Source: Dryococelus australis (taxonomy: Eukaryota > Arthropoda > Insecta > Phasmatodea > Phasmatidae). Taken from it: 64,000 bases of DNA. The position numbers and the translations under genes are program-made. Each line of letters opens with the position of its first letter. The first letter of the stretch is position 1. The notes under the pieces are model-generated. The model was not told the DNA's origin, searched no databases, and was given only the letters and a program-made list of their open reading frames with translations. The stretch is taken from positions 227,346,991-227,410,990 of the forward strand of contig CM056994.1 in assembly GCA_029891345.1 (NCBI GenBank). The letters are read 5' to 3'. Below are positions 44,330 to 56,355 of this stretch, piece by piece.

Positions 44330-45800
44330 GGCCGTAAACCTCATTGCAACAATTAATTCGGCATATGTGAAAGACTGGTGTACCCTCTCGAAAACACCCG
44401 GTGTGTCTTGAACCATGTCACAGGTAGTCATAATCCTGGCTAATCTCCCACTCAGTGGGTGTGTCCTATACCAGAGCCATAATGAACCCTCACAGGAAAA
44501 AGTCTAGTGGATTAAGGTCAGGAGAGAGTTCTAGCCACGAACAGGCCCACCTTTTTCAATCCACTGTGCTGGGAATTCCATGTTGAGGTGATCCCGTACA
44601 GCTCTTTTGGAATGCGCAAGGGCACCGTCGTGTTGAAGCCACGCACGTTGCCGGACAACGAGCGACGGCACATCTTCAAGGAAATATATCAATGTAAATC
44701 GCAGGAATTGGGAAGTGTATGTGCCCAGTCAATCGTTGCGGCATTAAGTACGGCCCAATGAGATGATCATCCACAATGCCTGGCCAGATGTTCACAGAAA
44801 ATCTGTGCTGGTTGGCTGTGATAGTGGTTGCATGAAGATTGGTGTCGTCCCACATGTGACTGCTCCTGCTGTTAAAAAAACCGTCCCTCGTGTATGTCGC
44901 TCCATTATAGGCTATTCATAGTAAAATGAGCACTTTTGAAAGCCCTGCTTACGATCTACTTGTATGAATGTTGTGTATTCTTTCACCTTGTGTAAAAGTA
45001 ACATTGCTATGGGCCTCATCACTTTATTCAAGCGTCGGTCAAGCGAAACTGTAAAATTGTTAGAAAAGTTAACATATTACAAATCTACTAATTTTTAAAC
45101 ACTGAGGCGTTAAAAACACAGAAAGCGTAAGAAACAATTTCAATTATCACAAACGGTTACCTAACACTTTTTGTTCGACGTTAGCATACGGAACTACTCC
45201 CTATCCATCGTTACCAACTTTACCGGGCGCACGTCACTTAGTGCGCCCGTTAAAATATATGCAGACTGCAACAGTGACATTTTTCTAAGGTTGATTTCAA
45301 AAGTGCTCACTTTATCGTGAACAGCATTTAATAAACAATACAATGGAAGTAAAATGAGGAACTACTGTGCACTGTTGCAGAAACCACTGCCAAATATGAC
45401 ATCGAGGAGCGAGCTGTGCTGGTTCTAATGCCTACACCTTGCGCACGTGGTAGGAACTCAGCAGCTGCTCGTGCATAATACGCCATGTAGTGTCATGGGA
45501 AACATCCATTCTGTGCGCAATGGCGCGGGTACTTGTTGACAGGTTTTCCTCCACATCATTTAGTACTGTTTCTTCCACACTTAGTGTAAGGGCACTCCTC
45601 AGGTGACCAAACCTACGTCGTGCCTTAAACGTGTCTGTTTCACGCAATCTCTGAGTTACAGTTGTGAAGGTCTCGAGATGAAGTTGCCGCCACGTTGGAA
45701 ACATCTCATAGTGCAACAGCTTGTACATTACATTTAAACTTCAGGGTAAAGTAGAACCATGTCTGTCATTTCTGTGTTCGTATACTTCGCCACGTCTACT
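44330..45800 (-). pseudogene. Mariner-like transposase pseudogene (NPLDFFLWG type)
   Basis: Minus strand from about 45795: NTEMTDMVLLYPE (N-terminal helix), FTTVTQRLRETDTFKARRRF, LNDVEENLSTSTRAIAHRMD and QLLSSYHVRKVQAL (helix-turn-helix pair), then WFLQQCTVVPHFTSIVLFI. Here the gene is split by a MITE and resumes GATYTRDGFF in a diverged TDEATFTRDGFF context, with Asp replaced. It continues SSHMWDDTNLHATTITANQH, RFSVNIWPGIVDDHLIGPYL, the second catalytic segment in a shifted frame, and SPDLNPLDFFL near 44490-44525. Roughly full length apart from decay. Numerous frameshifts. It probably once mobilised the surrounding long-TIR element. Confidence 0.8.
44910..45326 (-). mobile_element. TIR-MITE family M1, long form, inside the mariner-like transposase
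   Basis: Starts GGCTATTCATAGTAAAATGA after TATA, and ends GCTCACTTTATCGTGAACAGC. The interior is the inverse of the 12.03-kb copy (GGGCGCACGTCACTTAGTGC, GATGGATAGGGAGTAG in complementary form). The flanking transposase codons are contiguous when the MITE is ignored (TTTATT before, TAATGGAGCGACATAC after), so it inserted at a TA. Confidence 0.82.
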
Positions 45801-46523
45801 TGTAGTAGAATGCATGCAGCATGCAGTGAGTGTGGGTTTTTATTTTACAGTCATCTCCACTGCTAGGGAGGGGAACTACAGAGCCGATAGTGATAGTGGA
45901 GGAAAACCACTACATATACCAATATTCCGCGCCTCTTAGAAACCACATTAGACGACACAAGTTACGATTCAGTTTCGCCACAAATCACCTGTCGTAATGT
46001 CCACACGCCAATACGGTGCGGTGCGCAGGTAGTCCTTGCTGGTTGCCTACCCGGCAGCCAGTAAAATGTGTCTGTGAAATCAAACATGTAATTTTTACTC
46101 GAAAAGGGTGAGAGTTAGACAATTTTGCAAAATACATTTCTGTTGCTACTTTTGTCGGCATTTCAGAACCACTACTCAAAAATAGGGAGTTTATCCTGTA
46201 ATATAGGCCTACTTATTATTTTTTGCAGAGATAAGTGTGACAAAACCCTCTTTCAACATGATAGGGTTGAGTTACTTGTACACGACAATCACTTTATTAA
46301 CGAGTAAGGTTTAAGTAATTAGTAACCATTACTTGGTTTTTGTCCCGCAAGCAGTTATAAATATGACAATAAAAAATACTTTTTTTCTCAAACTATGGAA
46401 GCGTCTACCGCTCTTGCTATTTGACGTAGACCATGGGCGTTGCCTATCTCAATCTTTCAATTTGCACCTTAGGAATAACCTATCAAAATTTGTCGGTATG
46501 TTTTAGATGCACGTTGTATAAGT

Positions 46524-47693
46524 TACGCACATCGCTTATAGGCTTTCTAAGCAGTCACTTAGAACGCAAAACGAGAATTTACAACATATATGAAACATAC
46601 TTAAGAAGTAGACTACGTGAAGGGACTGAAAAATTTAGGATTGTTAAGCAGGAAAACTTCTTAAGGGGGTAAAATTACCTAGGCGTGTATAGAACACGTG
46701 CGAAATAATTCAACTTATGAAGCCGGAAAACTTTTTTAAACGGAATTTCTTAAAATATTTTAACTGTATAGTGTACAATACATATGGGACATGAATGCAT
46801 AACACGAATGGAAAACAAAACAAGCGTTCATTAAAAAGCTATTCCAACATTCCAGTGGCTATACGTAGCTTTCAATAAACCTTTCACTTCAAGTCCTACC
46901 TCTGTATGGTTCTAGAAATTCTTAATACTAAAAGTTATAATCATTGTACTGTATTTGAGACTCAATCCCTCTTGTTTGTACTGTTTCCTCAGAAACTAGG
47001 CAACGTAATGATTTAATCACAAATTCGAATAATAAGGAAGTAGCAAAGAGTGTAGCGAAGCCATTGCATGTTCCTGAATTTGCAGATCTCTTTCAAACAA
47101 AAGTATTCGAATCTTTGATGTCATACAATGGTAGTTTCTAATGCATTTATTTTATTGTTAGAACCACAATGAAACTATCCATGACAATGTTTTCAACGGA
47201 CTGCTCTAGAATATCGGTGTATCTCTTGATATGAGAACTGAAGCTACGGTGGAGAAATGAGAGACTTATTCGTACGTATGAGCGGAGACAGCTGCCAGCT
47301 TGTGTCGCTGTGAAAACCGGGGGCGATATGCAGGTCGATAGAGTTGCAGATACAGGGCGTGACAATGTTTATCTGATGTAGTGGGCAGGCCTCCATTGTC
47401 GCCTGCTCTGCAGGGTTCCACACACCTCACCATACATATTTAAATTAGTTACATTCTGAAGCCAAACTGGTCTGCCTCACTACACATGCCAGTCATTGTA
47501 ACTGATAATCATCATTCTTAACCACTTAGCCTTATCTGAAATCTGCTAGAGTAGCCGGTTTTTTATATGAGTTAAATGACAGTTGTATATTGTCTTTTCA
47601 GACTGCTTTGATAATTCGTAAGAAAAAATAGTTCAGCCGTACTACATTACGTACTTTATACAGTAAGGCTAGATAGAATCTGAAACAATTTGA
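46524..47693. other. Non-coding, nothing recognised
   Basis: A+T-rich. Short frames at 46433-46672 (plus) and 47147-47365 (minus) lack motifs. Confidence 0.45.
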
Positions 47694-47946
47694 CCGAGCG
47701 AAGTGGCGCAGTGGTAACTCACTGGACTCGCATTCGGGAGGACCCAGGTCCGATCCTCGGCCCGCCCATCCTGATTTCGATTTTCCATGGTTATCCTAAA
47801 TCACTCCAGGTGAATGTTGGGATGGGTTCCTAACAAAGGCCACGACCTATTCCTTCCCATTCCTTCCCCAATCCCTCTCCCCTGATCAACTTGCACTATC
47901 TCTAATGACCTCGCTGTCGACGAGACGTTAAGCCCAACTACCTACC
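47694..47946 (+). mobile_element. tRNA-derived SINE, family S2, with 13-bp target duplication
   Basis: Head CCGAGCGAAGTGGCGCAGTGG (box A), ACTCGCATTCGGGAGGACC, and GGTCCGATCCT (box B). The tail ends GACGTTAAGCCCAACTACC. It is flanked by TGAAACAATTTGA (47681-47693) and TGAAGCAATTTGA (47947-47959). The promoter boxes sit at tRNA spacing, and the duplication marks LINE-driven insertion. Confidence 0.88.
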
Positions 47947-47999
47947 TGAAGCAATTTGATAACTTCATTCTCAACGGGAAAATCCAATATCTAAGGGGG

Positions 48000-48245
48000 C
48001 CGCGGTGGGCCAGTAGTCAAACTACTAGTCTCCCACCACGGCGGATTCATCGATATGTTCACATGTATGAGCATTGGCGGACGTCACCATGACCAGCAGT
48101 TTACTTACAATCCTCCCGTTTCTCCTGCCCTTGCATTCCGCTGCTGCTCCAACGTCATCTCATTTCACAATCACCGGCTCACAAGAGCTCGCCGTCAAGT
48201 ACCAACCAAAACCTCTCGACTCAACTGAAGTAAGCATTTAGACGG
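48000..48245 (+). mobile_element. SINE family S1, diverged copy
   Basis: Head GGCCGCGGTGGGCCAGTAGT corresponds to the promoter region (box A decayed). CCCGTTTCTCCTGCCCTTGC and ATTCCGCTGCTGCTCCA match the 52.3-kb copy. The rest is diverged. Confidence 0.6.
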
Positions 48246-48897
48246 TACGTAAAAACAAAATATTTCGAAAGACACGCTATGATTATGGCTAATGCAGACA
48301 AGTTGCAAACAAAACTACCTCAGAAATGACGTCTTGCAAGATAATTCAAATAGTATATGAGTAAAACTTGTCGAAAACACCACACACTTCTGTGATTTCT
48401 TCTCCATTAAACTCGTAAAGTAGATACTTCAAAGAAATAAATGTTCCCTTCGAGACAGGAAAAGAAATCAATGCATGCTCTATAGCCAACTTCACTATGT
48501 TAAATATCTAAGTTTTTGCCTGTCCCGAGTGTAACTTCATCAGTGGTTAGGATTTTTGATGTTTCACTATTATAACATTTCTCTCGCCATTTGTCATTTT
48601 CAGACATTGTTCCAGTTTTCAGCTATCGGGAAAATCTAAAAATATACAATCAAATTAACATATAAGTGCTATTTTGAAAGCAAAGTTATGTTTTTATTTC
48701 CGGAATCCAAAATAATGCTTAATCTGGAATACTTTTTATGATACCTTGTACCCGACAGTAATAATAATATATCTAAGTACTATTTAATATGCTTTCAGCC
48801 TCGAGAAATCACGTGCATGGTTTTAATGCAAATTATGAATACAGCCAACAACGAAGAAAGTTTTCCTAATAAATGACTACCCTAATAACCTAAGCAG
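48246..48897. other. Non-coding, nothing recognised
   Basis: A+T-rich unique sequence. Confidence 0.45.
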
Positions 48898-51561
48898 CAG
48901 TATTTGGTTGGGCCAGCGTTGGCCCAACCTTTGATCCAAAGTTGACCCAACAATGTAAAAATAATGTTGGCTTAAAACCAAAATCACATGTGTACCTACA
49001 CTGGTCCAACGTCGTTATTAATTGGACCACCAACCAGTGTCTATCCATTTACGAACAAAAGTCTTACTGAAATTTTACAACATTGGTAGTATGTTGGCAA
49101 GACCTGTTATCACATTCACAATACCAATCTTTTAACAACGTTTTGCTAACATAGGTTAGTAATGTATTTAAAAAAATGTAATTAATATTAGAAAATCGAA
49201 ACAACTATAACACACACGAAGTCGATTTCTTAGCTTTCCTATTCCTATATAGGTTCTCAAAATATACTTCGCGGGAGGTGAGTGCAAATCCACGCATTTT
49301 GAGTTATCAGCCAGTTGTGCCATCCACTAAACAACTTGAACCAATTTGCACAGGTTAAAAAGTAATACCTAAATATTTCCTACCATTTCAGTTTACTATT
49401 CTCTGTAATATTTTATTAATTTTAAAATGTATTTAACTATTATCCCACGAAAATTAATTAATCTAATTAAAAGGTTATTCCTTACATGATTTCAGTATGG
49501 TGCGTAGCTATTATTAAGCTTTTTTTTTGTTCAAAGCAAGCAGTGTACAAAATTAAGCAATGTCGCGGGAGAAATTTCTTTTTCATATGCGTAAAATTGA
49601 ACTGATGCATACTAATCATAAACCAGTTTTTATTTTATTGTATCATACAACCCACCATAGGTAGGCATATCAACATGCCAGCCAAACTTCAGCTGTTAAA
49701 ATATAATACTTAATTCCACCATCAATTCCTTCTAAATTCATAAAATACATAGATGTTAGCAACCATAAATGGTACAAAAATTGACCGAACATTGTACTGC
49801 ATATTAAGTAATGCATGCTCTCACTTAGAAGTGTAAATTTTTGCTAAAATAATTTGTTTAACATAAATACATTTACGCCTATTTTATACAAAGTCCCTCT
49901 TGTAATATCGAATTTCTCCTGGTAAAAAATAATAAATAAACTATAAATTTATAATTATATTTCAAAATATTGGCCAAATATTTGGGTTCCAAAACAACTC
50001 ATTTACAGACCAACGCCAACAGACGGAGGTGCTGGTCATATATGCGAATATCTACCAGCATATTTTTCCAGTATAACCAACACGTAACAAGCAATAGATT
50101 GTTTACTTTTAAAGGATCACTAATCTGAAACATCCTGAACAGTTACGCAAATAAAATGCATCATATAGACTTTTTATTTAGAACATACTAATAATATCCT
50201 ATGTAGACATATTGTTTGTAACGAAATGTTGACCCAACAAAACAAAAATTACCAATTACCAACTCTTATGTTCACAATATTATCTGAACACATAAATAAC
50301 GCAACATAATTAAAAGGAAAAATATATTTTTTGGAATGGTTTCAAATGCTGCGAAAAGTTAATAGTTTTTTACAAAACGATTTTGATATAATAGTGACTT
50401 ATGACGGTTGTACAGTGCTGACTCAAAGAAAGGATACATTCCAAATGCCAACGTTCTTCAACATTTAACGAATGCATGACCAGCAGAGTAAAATTTAAAT
50501 AAGAAATAGATAGCGTGTTAAATAGCCATAGCTCTTAAGGAAATATAGGGAAATTTTGTTTTATTTGATAAGAAATATATTAATTTCCGTTGTTTACATA
50601 ATGTTGGTTGCACGATGGTGGCGCAACTAAAGAAGTATATACAAATTACATTTCCAACCGTTGTGTTTCCAAAATTCACACGACGTATAACCAACTAAAC
50701 ATATTTCCAATGGAAATAATCTAAGGTCTTGTAAAATGTTTGTAGTTTATAAATTATCAGAAAGGGGCATTCTTAAAAATATTTCATATACTGCAAGAAT
50801 GATTTCTATACATATAAAACGATTTTTCCGATTAGTGACAACATAATAATTTTACAATGTTGATCCAACGAAAGTGTACGCACAAAATGTCGACAGTATA
50901 TTTTACAAAAAATCACAAGCACATGAACAGAAAATAAATTTAACAAATTATGATTTGCATGTTAAAAAGTCAGGTCTTTTGAGAAAACATGACAAATTAT
51001 TGTGTTATTTCCTTAGAAATATAGTAATTTCCATTGTTGGCATAATGTTGGGTATACGATTTTAGTCCAACCTAACATTAAGTACCTATTTATCAACCAT
51101 TATGTGCCCAACATTAACACATTAAATAACCACTTAAAATTTCAAAGAGAAAGCATCTAACGTCTTGAAAAACCTTCGTAGATTATAAAACACAATAAAA
51201 CGACATTGCAAAATCAGAAAGTTTGTTCCATAATTTGACATAAAATCTTGGTTCCTCAATGTTGGCTCTACAAAGAGATACTTACCAATTACAAACAGTA
51301 CGTTTACCAACTTGTTACCAACCAACAACCAATCAGTTCAATGTTTAAAAAATTACACTAATTGTACTGTATGTTCTGGCATTTCTTGATTTAGTGGCGT
51401 CATTCTGACAGAATACTTAAACCTCATAACATTTTCGTGGTAACAATTTTCGTTGGTACATTATGTTGGACCAATGTTGTACTGTGTGTGTGATCCAGCC
51501 CAACATACAGCCTACCTTACCAACCAGATGCCAACCATAGAACCAACGTAGGTTGCTACTG
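48898..51561. mobile_element. Putative 2.66-kb element with scattered TTGG(N)CCAAC motifs
   Basis: Ends CAGTATTTGGTTGGGCCAGC on the left and, in complement, CAGTAGCAACCTACGTTGG on the right. Inside, ATGTTGGNCCAAC-type words recur irregularly (48905, 48945, 50226, 50603, 50858, 51043, 51262, 51468). Between them is A+T-rich DNA without a convincing frame. No target duplication was found, so the boundaries and the transposon nature are inference. Confidence 0.45.
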
Positions 51562-52284
51562 AGGTAGCTTCCTTCTGTAGTTGTTAACCACTACTAATGT
51601 AAATGTAATGTCATATCTGGGAGCTCACGAACTAACCGAAATATATAAACATCTAAGTACTGCAGAGTCGACGCGAAACAGGCAAGCTACATAACCATAT
51701 CGTCGCAAATTAAACGAATAGTCTGGGAATGTAGATACTGTTAAAACTGTTATTGTATTGCCTTTTCATAACACCTACTGGATGGGGAATTTTATAGTCC
51801 ACGCTCCTAGACTCCCAGCAATGTCCAGCCTCGTTGTCTAAAACCATAAGATAAATGTGCCAGAAATTTCCAGGTTGGAGGGTTTGCTCTTAGCACATGG
51901 TAAATCTGGTTCTAAATCCTTTCTCATTGTAACAGTGGATCTGATGTGTGCTGATTATTTAACCATTTTAGTAACACATTAATTTAGGGTTTCTGGTGTT
52001 GCAAATAAGACATTTTTGGTCAGTGCTGCACTTGAGCTGACAAAGCACTTGATTCGTTATCACAGCCAATAAACTGTAGGATTTGTGTTCGGTGATCAAT
52101 AATAAGAACCAGTCATAACGCAGAGCAGTAGCTCAGATTACTAATCAGTTAATCACAGGGAAGATCATTGGGCAGTTACTCTCGCATTGTACAGAACAGG
52201 TCAAATGTAATCTTTCTGTGCAACATGTTGAGAATTGTTTAAAATGGGAGTGAAAGGGTTTAGTACATGCGATGTTCGAGCCTA
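51562..52284. other. Non-coding, nothing recognised
   Basis: No frames or repeats supported. Confidence 0.45.
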
Positions 52285-52583
52285 CAGGTCAACCTTAGTA
52301 GCAGGGATGTTTAGAGAGAAAGTAAAAGTGAGGAGTGGAGAGATTTTTGCGGCTCTTAATATCATGGTCTTGAGAACTGATGTGGGTAAAACGAGGTGAG
52401 TATGGAGCGGCGCCGGAATGCAAGGGCAGGAGAAACGGGAAATCCCCGAGAAAACCCGCAAACCAGCGACATCGTCTGGCACAACTCTCACTTGCGAAAA
52501 TCGGGGGGCGACGCCACCGGGAATCGAACTAGGTTAGCCTTGGTGGGAGGCGAGTTGTCTAACCACTACACCACCGTGGTCCC
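52285..52583 (-). mobile_element. SINE family S1, best-preserved copy
   Basis: Minus strand from 52583: GGGACCACGGTGGTGTAGTGG (box A) and GTTCGATTCCCGGTGGCG (box B), then TTTTCTCGGGGATTTCCCGT, CCGGCGCCGCTCCATACTCA and TTAAGAGCCGCAAAAATCTC. No duplicated target is visible. Confidence 0.82.
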
Positions 52584-55098
52584 AGAAGGTACAAGTGTGA
52601 GGATGTAAAACGGTGGCAGGGAGGAGAAATTGGATGTGCTTTCCCCTGAGAGATATGTAAGGGGAAAAAAACAAGAGCTACTATATGGGAAATATCGCTA
52701 ATCCCCCAAATATGCCTGTCCTCAATAATAGTTATAGAGTGGAGTAGCTTCTTGTTAATATTAGAGGCACACTCTTCCTGTCCATTATTTAGAGATTAAG
52801 GTTTTTTTCGTCAGTTGAATATTGTAACGGTTACTTGCCACGTTTACTATCCAAATTTAAAAATTGACTGGAGATAGTACTTATACTGTTTGTCATTTTG
52901 ATTTTCTTTTCCGCCCAATTGAAGTACCATGCATTATACAATTATAATGCACATTTAAACTTTGATATAAAATTCTTTGTGCGCAAAGTTTTAAAAATGC
53001 TTTTCGAAAATTGGCGATAAACCACTCCTTTCTGAGTTCCATTGGAAAATACATCAACACCTTTATAATCAATTCGATGTTACACTTACAAATAACACAT
53101 TTTGTTGGTCATCTCTTTTGGAAGGCAGCGGAGATGTCCCGCTGCTGCCTATCCAATGGTTATGGAAATATTGAATGAAAGTCCAGCCACAACAGGCAAG
53201 AGGTCTATCCTGAATACGAAAATTTACAAGAAATGGAAACTTTATTAAAGGCCCAAGTTAATGCAATTTTTACTTGTGTATATAATGAGGGTATTTCTGA
53301 TTCACCCCCCCCCCCTCCGTATTTTGGTAATATTATATGTAAAATATATATTTCCGTAGTGAAGTACCATACAGGAATAATGTTCTTAAAAGGATGCTTA
53401 AGTCAGGGAAGTGCTACTCTGATAATTTCTCTCATGTCTTGGAGCATCCAGTTGCTTTGATTGGTAGGGAAATGATTTTCAATGGCATGAAAAAATCGAC
53501 GGTTACTGTCAGTACCTCTATTGTATATAATTTGTTTTATTTGTAGCAATTTTTTTAATTTACATTTTTTCAAAACATGAGCGTATTATTGACTGTGTCA
53601 CTATATTGTCCTGTATGACAGTGTTTCAATTTTCTGCTGATAGAGTCCAAGGCCTACTCTGGCAGAAAGAACGGTGCCATGAAGTAGTTTTAATTTTTAA
53701 TTTCTGAACAGTACCGTCCAAAAATTGAATAGTAGTTTCCGGCAGATAGGTTAACTCAAATTTGTTGTTCCAGTTAAAAGATTAAGTCGATTCCACTTAT
53801 AAATGTATATAAACTAATGGGGTTGGCTATGTCGTCTACACGGCCGTAGATATTTTTACGTGACGTCTATGGGTGGCGAGAGGAAAACAAATTATAAACT
53901 GTGGGTTTGTTTAAATCAATGCATTTGTTATTAACACGCATCTCGTCAAGTTATGTGGCATGCGATGGTGACGCAATCGCCACGTCCGCATTTCGCTGCT
54001 GCGTAGAATTATTAACTTCTTCTTCAAATAACTCCGGAATGGATTGAGGTAACTGAGTGATCCTTTCAGTATTCGATTTGTCTTGTCGAGCAGTATTCAT
54101 ATTGTTAATATCATTAGTGTCCTTTTAGTCTAACTCGTAATTTTTAACTATTTTGGTTTGTAATCTGCAAAGAAAAGGATTATTGGATAGAAAGTCACTA
54201 TGTGTGTTTTATCATTTATGATTCTTGGCTTTTTAGTAACTCCTTTTTTTTTTTACGCGCAAACTGACACAAGAATTTCTCCGATCGGATGAACCGTTCG
54301 GTCGCTACAGCGGTCTTAAGTACACTTAACCGCTAGAAATAAGAGGTACGCAGCGCGGCTCCCACCGCGGCCTGATGATGCCAGAACGATACGTTTGTGT
54401 GTGAAGCACGAAGCCAAAGGACCGACCTATACTATAGTAACTGTACATTTAACGCACTGCTCATTCTCAACGAGTAATTGCCACGGACTCTTAGAGAGCA
54501 ATATTGTGTGACTCTCACTTTCTGAACATTAGATACTGAGTTGTAAGACGTTGCCTCGTAAAAAAAAAGAAAGTTACAAGTGCATTGGCGTGGCTGTGTT
54601 GTGAGGAACGGAAGTCTTAATTAAATTAAGTGCTAAATTTCACTCCCTAATTAGTTAAAAATAATACATACACATAAGTATATTTCACAATGTATTTATT
54701 TGCGACTGGTAGCTAATGTGTTTGCAAAGTGCAATGTGCTTTCACGAATTAAAGTCAACGAATTCATAAATAAACCACATAGTACAAATCTACACATCTA
54801 TTGCTTGAAATAAGTAAAGATTTTTATTTTTTAAATTCTCATGTTTACATTATCTTTACGTGTTTGAGAGATGATTAAAGACAAGTGGAGGACTGTACTT
54901 AACAGTATGTATGCAAATATGAAGTAGAATAAAACAATTTACATTCGTGGGTAACTTAAAGACTAAAGTGTTAGTGTATCATCCCATCTCGCACCAGGTT
55001 TTGGAAATGATTTACTGAACAAAATATCTATTCCACACCCCAACAGACACATAAGATAAGCGTCATGTAGCATTTCAAGACCAACCACAGCACTTATA
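52584..55098. other. Non-coding, nothing recognised
   Basis: A+T-rich, C tract near 53306. The moderately G+C-rich 54250-54450 has no open frame or repeat match that I can support. Confidence 0.45.
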
Positions 55099-55329
55099 GA
55101 CTGTTCACTGTAAAGTGAGCACTTTTTAGGCCCTAGTTACTTCTTTCTTTTAGCGATTTTTTATCCCTTAACCACATTTTTAAGTGCATATTGCCATGCA
55201 AGTATAAAGACAGTGGGTATATTCCACTACACTCTGAAGTTAATGTCTAAGGTTCAAATGAAATATATTTATTGACTGTTATTCCAAATGAGAGATCTTT
55301 CAAAAGTGCTCATTTTACGGTGAATAGCC
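55099..55329 (+). mobile_element. TIR-MITE family M1, short form, TATA on both sides
   Basis: The 231-bp element starts GACTGTTCACTGTAAAGTGA and ends CTCATTTTACGGTGAATAGCC, flanked by TATA (55095-55098, 55330-55333). The interior is similar in layout to the 13.75-kb short form (AAATATATTTATT near the right end). Confidence 0.8.
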
Positions 55330-55430
55330 TATAAAGGACTTGAGACTTTTAGTATGTTGTTCAGAACACAAAATAGAACACATGCATAAATGTTCAGTTT
55401 CGCAATATTTTTTACAGGTTTAAGCCTAAA

Positions 55431-55623
55431 ATGGCTGAGATAATACGAAGAGGAAAAGTGTACAAAATGAGGTGGACACTGCGAGACCTCACCTACAGCG
55501 AGAGGCGTCCACACAGGCTCGCGGTGCACGTGCGTATCGCGTGCTCTTTCTTTGATGTGCCGCCCGGCCGGCCGGCGCTACGGAGAGATCGAGGCGAGCG
55601 CGTCCACGCTGACCCTACTCCCA
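55431..55623 (+). other. G+C-rich open frame, unknown
   Basis: An ATG at 55431 opens MAEIIRRGKVYKMRWTLRDL and continues arginine- and proline-rich until it runs into the next element (stop at 55694). CpG-dense with GGCCGGCCGG at about 55565. I recognise no family. It could be an exon fragment, a processed repeat or a SINE body. The minus frame over the same DNA is equally open. Confidence 0.3.
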
Positions 55624-56355
55624 CACTGTTAAAAATAATGTCCCTTATTTTAAGGAAAAGCACTGGTAGAAATTTATACATAGGTGTCCGTTAACTATCC
55701 GTAAAATTACGGACACAATGATTTTCAAAAACGGACTTTCCGTAAAATTCACGGAACCTCTGCGTTAATTACCGAGTTAATTATATGTACTTCTAGTTTA
55801 AACAATTATTCATATCTATTTTATTTTAATTTTCATTGTATTGGTCTTCTACTGTGTATAAAAATTATATTTAAAAAAGTTATAACTTTTTATACTTAAG
55901 CAAAATTTGAAACAGAGTCAAAAAGTTGCACGTTCACAACCCTAACCACTTACCTAAAATGCTCACATGACAAATTTGGTATAACTTTAGAATTTCTATA
56001 TTAGTCACATAAGCAACTTTTTTAGTTTCTGTTAAAGTTAATGTATTTTTAGTGTTAGTAAGTTTTACATACGCCTGTCACTACTTTTTAATGTTAGAAA
56101 TAACAGGTCTTCATGACATGGATAACCTTAACTGCCGCAGAAACGATTACTTTCTGGTTACAGTGGCGAAAAAAGTTTCGTGTAAACTCGGCATTGTTCG
56201 TGTCCGAAACCCGAAGTTATAGGAAATATGGAGATTTTACGTATTTTGTATTTACGCACATAACTCCGTTTTTCGTCATTACAGATTGCGTTTCCGTATG
56301 TTTACTGTGAATTTTCGAATAAATTTCCGTTAATATACGGGAAAGTTTAACAGTG
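55624..56355. mobile_element. Putative TIR element with CACTGTTAAA ends
   Basis: CACTGTTAAAAATAATG on the left mirrors GGAAAGTTTAACAGTG-type sequence on the right. Subterminal CCGTAAAATTACGGA palindromes lie near 55700-55760, and CCGTTAATATACGGG near 56325. The 91- and 65-codon frames nearby are not convincing. No target duplication was identified. Confidence 0.5.

Larger units (their letters stand above)
42872..46523 (-). mobile_element. Mariner-like transposon with about 450-bp TIRs, twice interrupted
   Basis: 42872-43088 plus 43965-44193 is the inverse of 46523-46070. Shared words run in order: CGACAAATTATGATAGGTTA, CAAATAGCAAGAGCGGTAGA, CCAAGTAATGGTTACTAAT, AATAAAGTGAATGTCGTGTAC, CATGTTGAAAGAGAGTG, AGCAACAGAAATGTCTTTTG. 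Between the arms lies a minus-strand transposase. The left arm is interrupted by a Helitron (43089-43964) and the transposase by a MITE (44910-45326). The outer ends (CTTATACA / TGTATAAG) are approximate, and TA duplication is not cleanly shown. Long TIRs are unusual for ordinary mariner. Confidence 0.78.
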
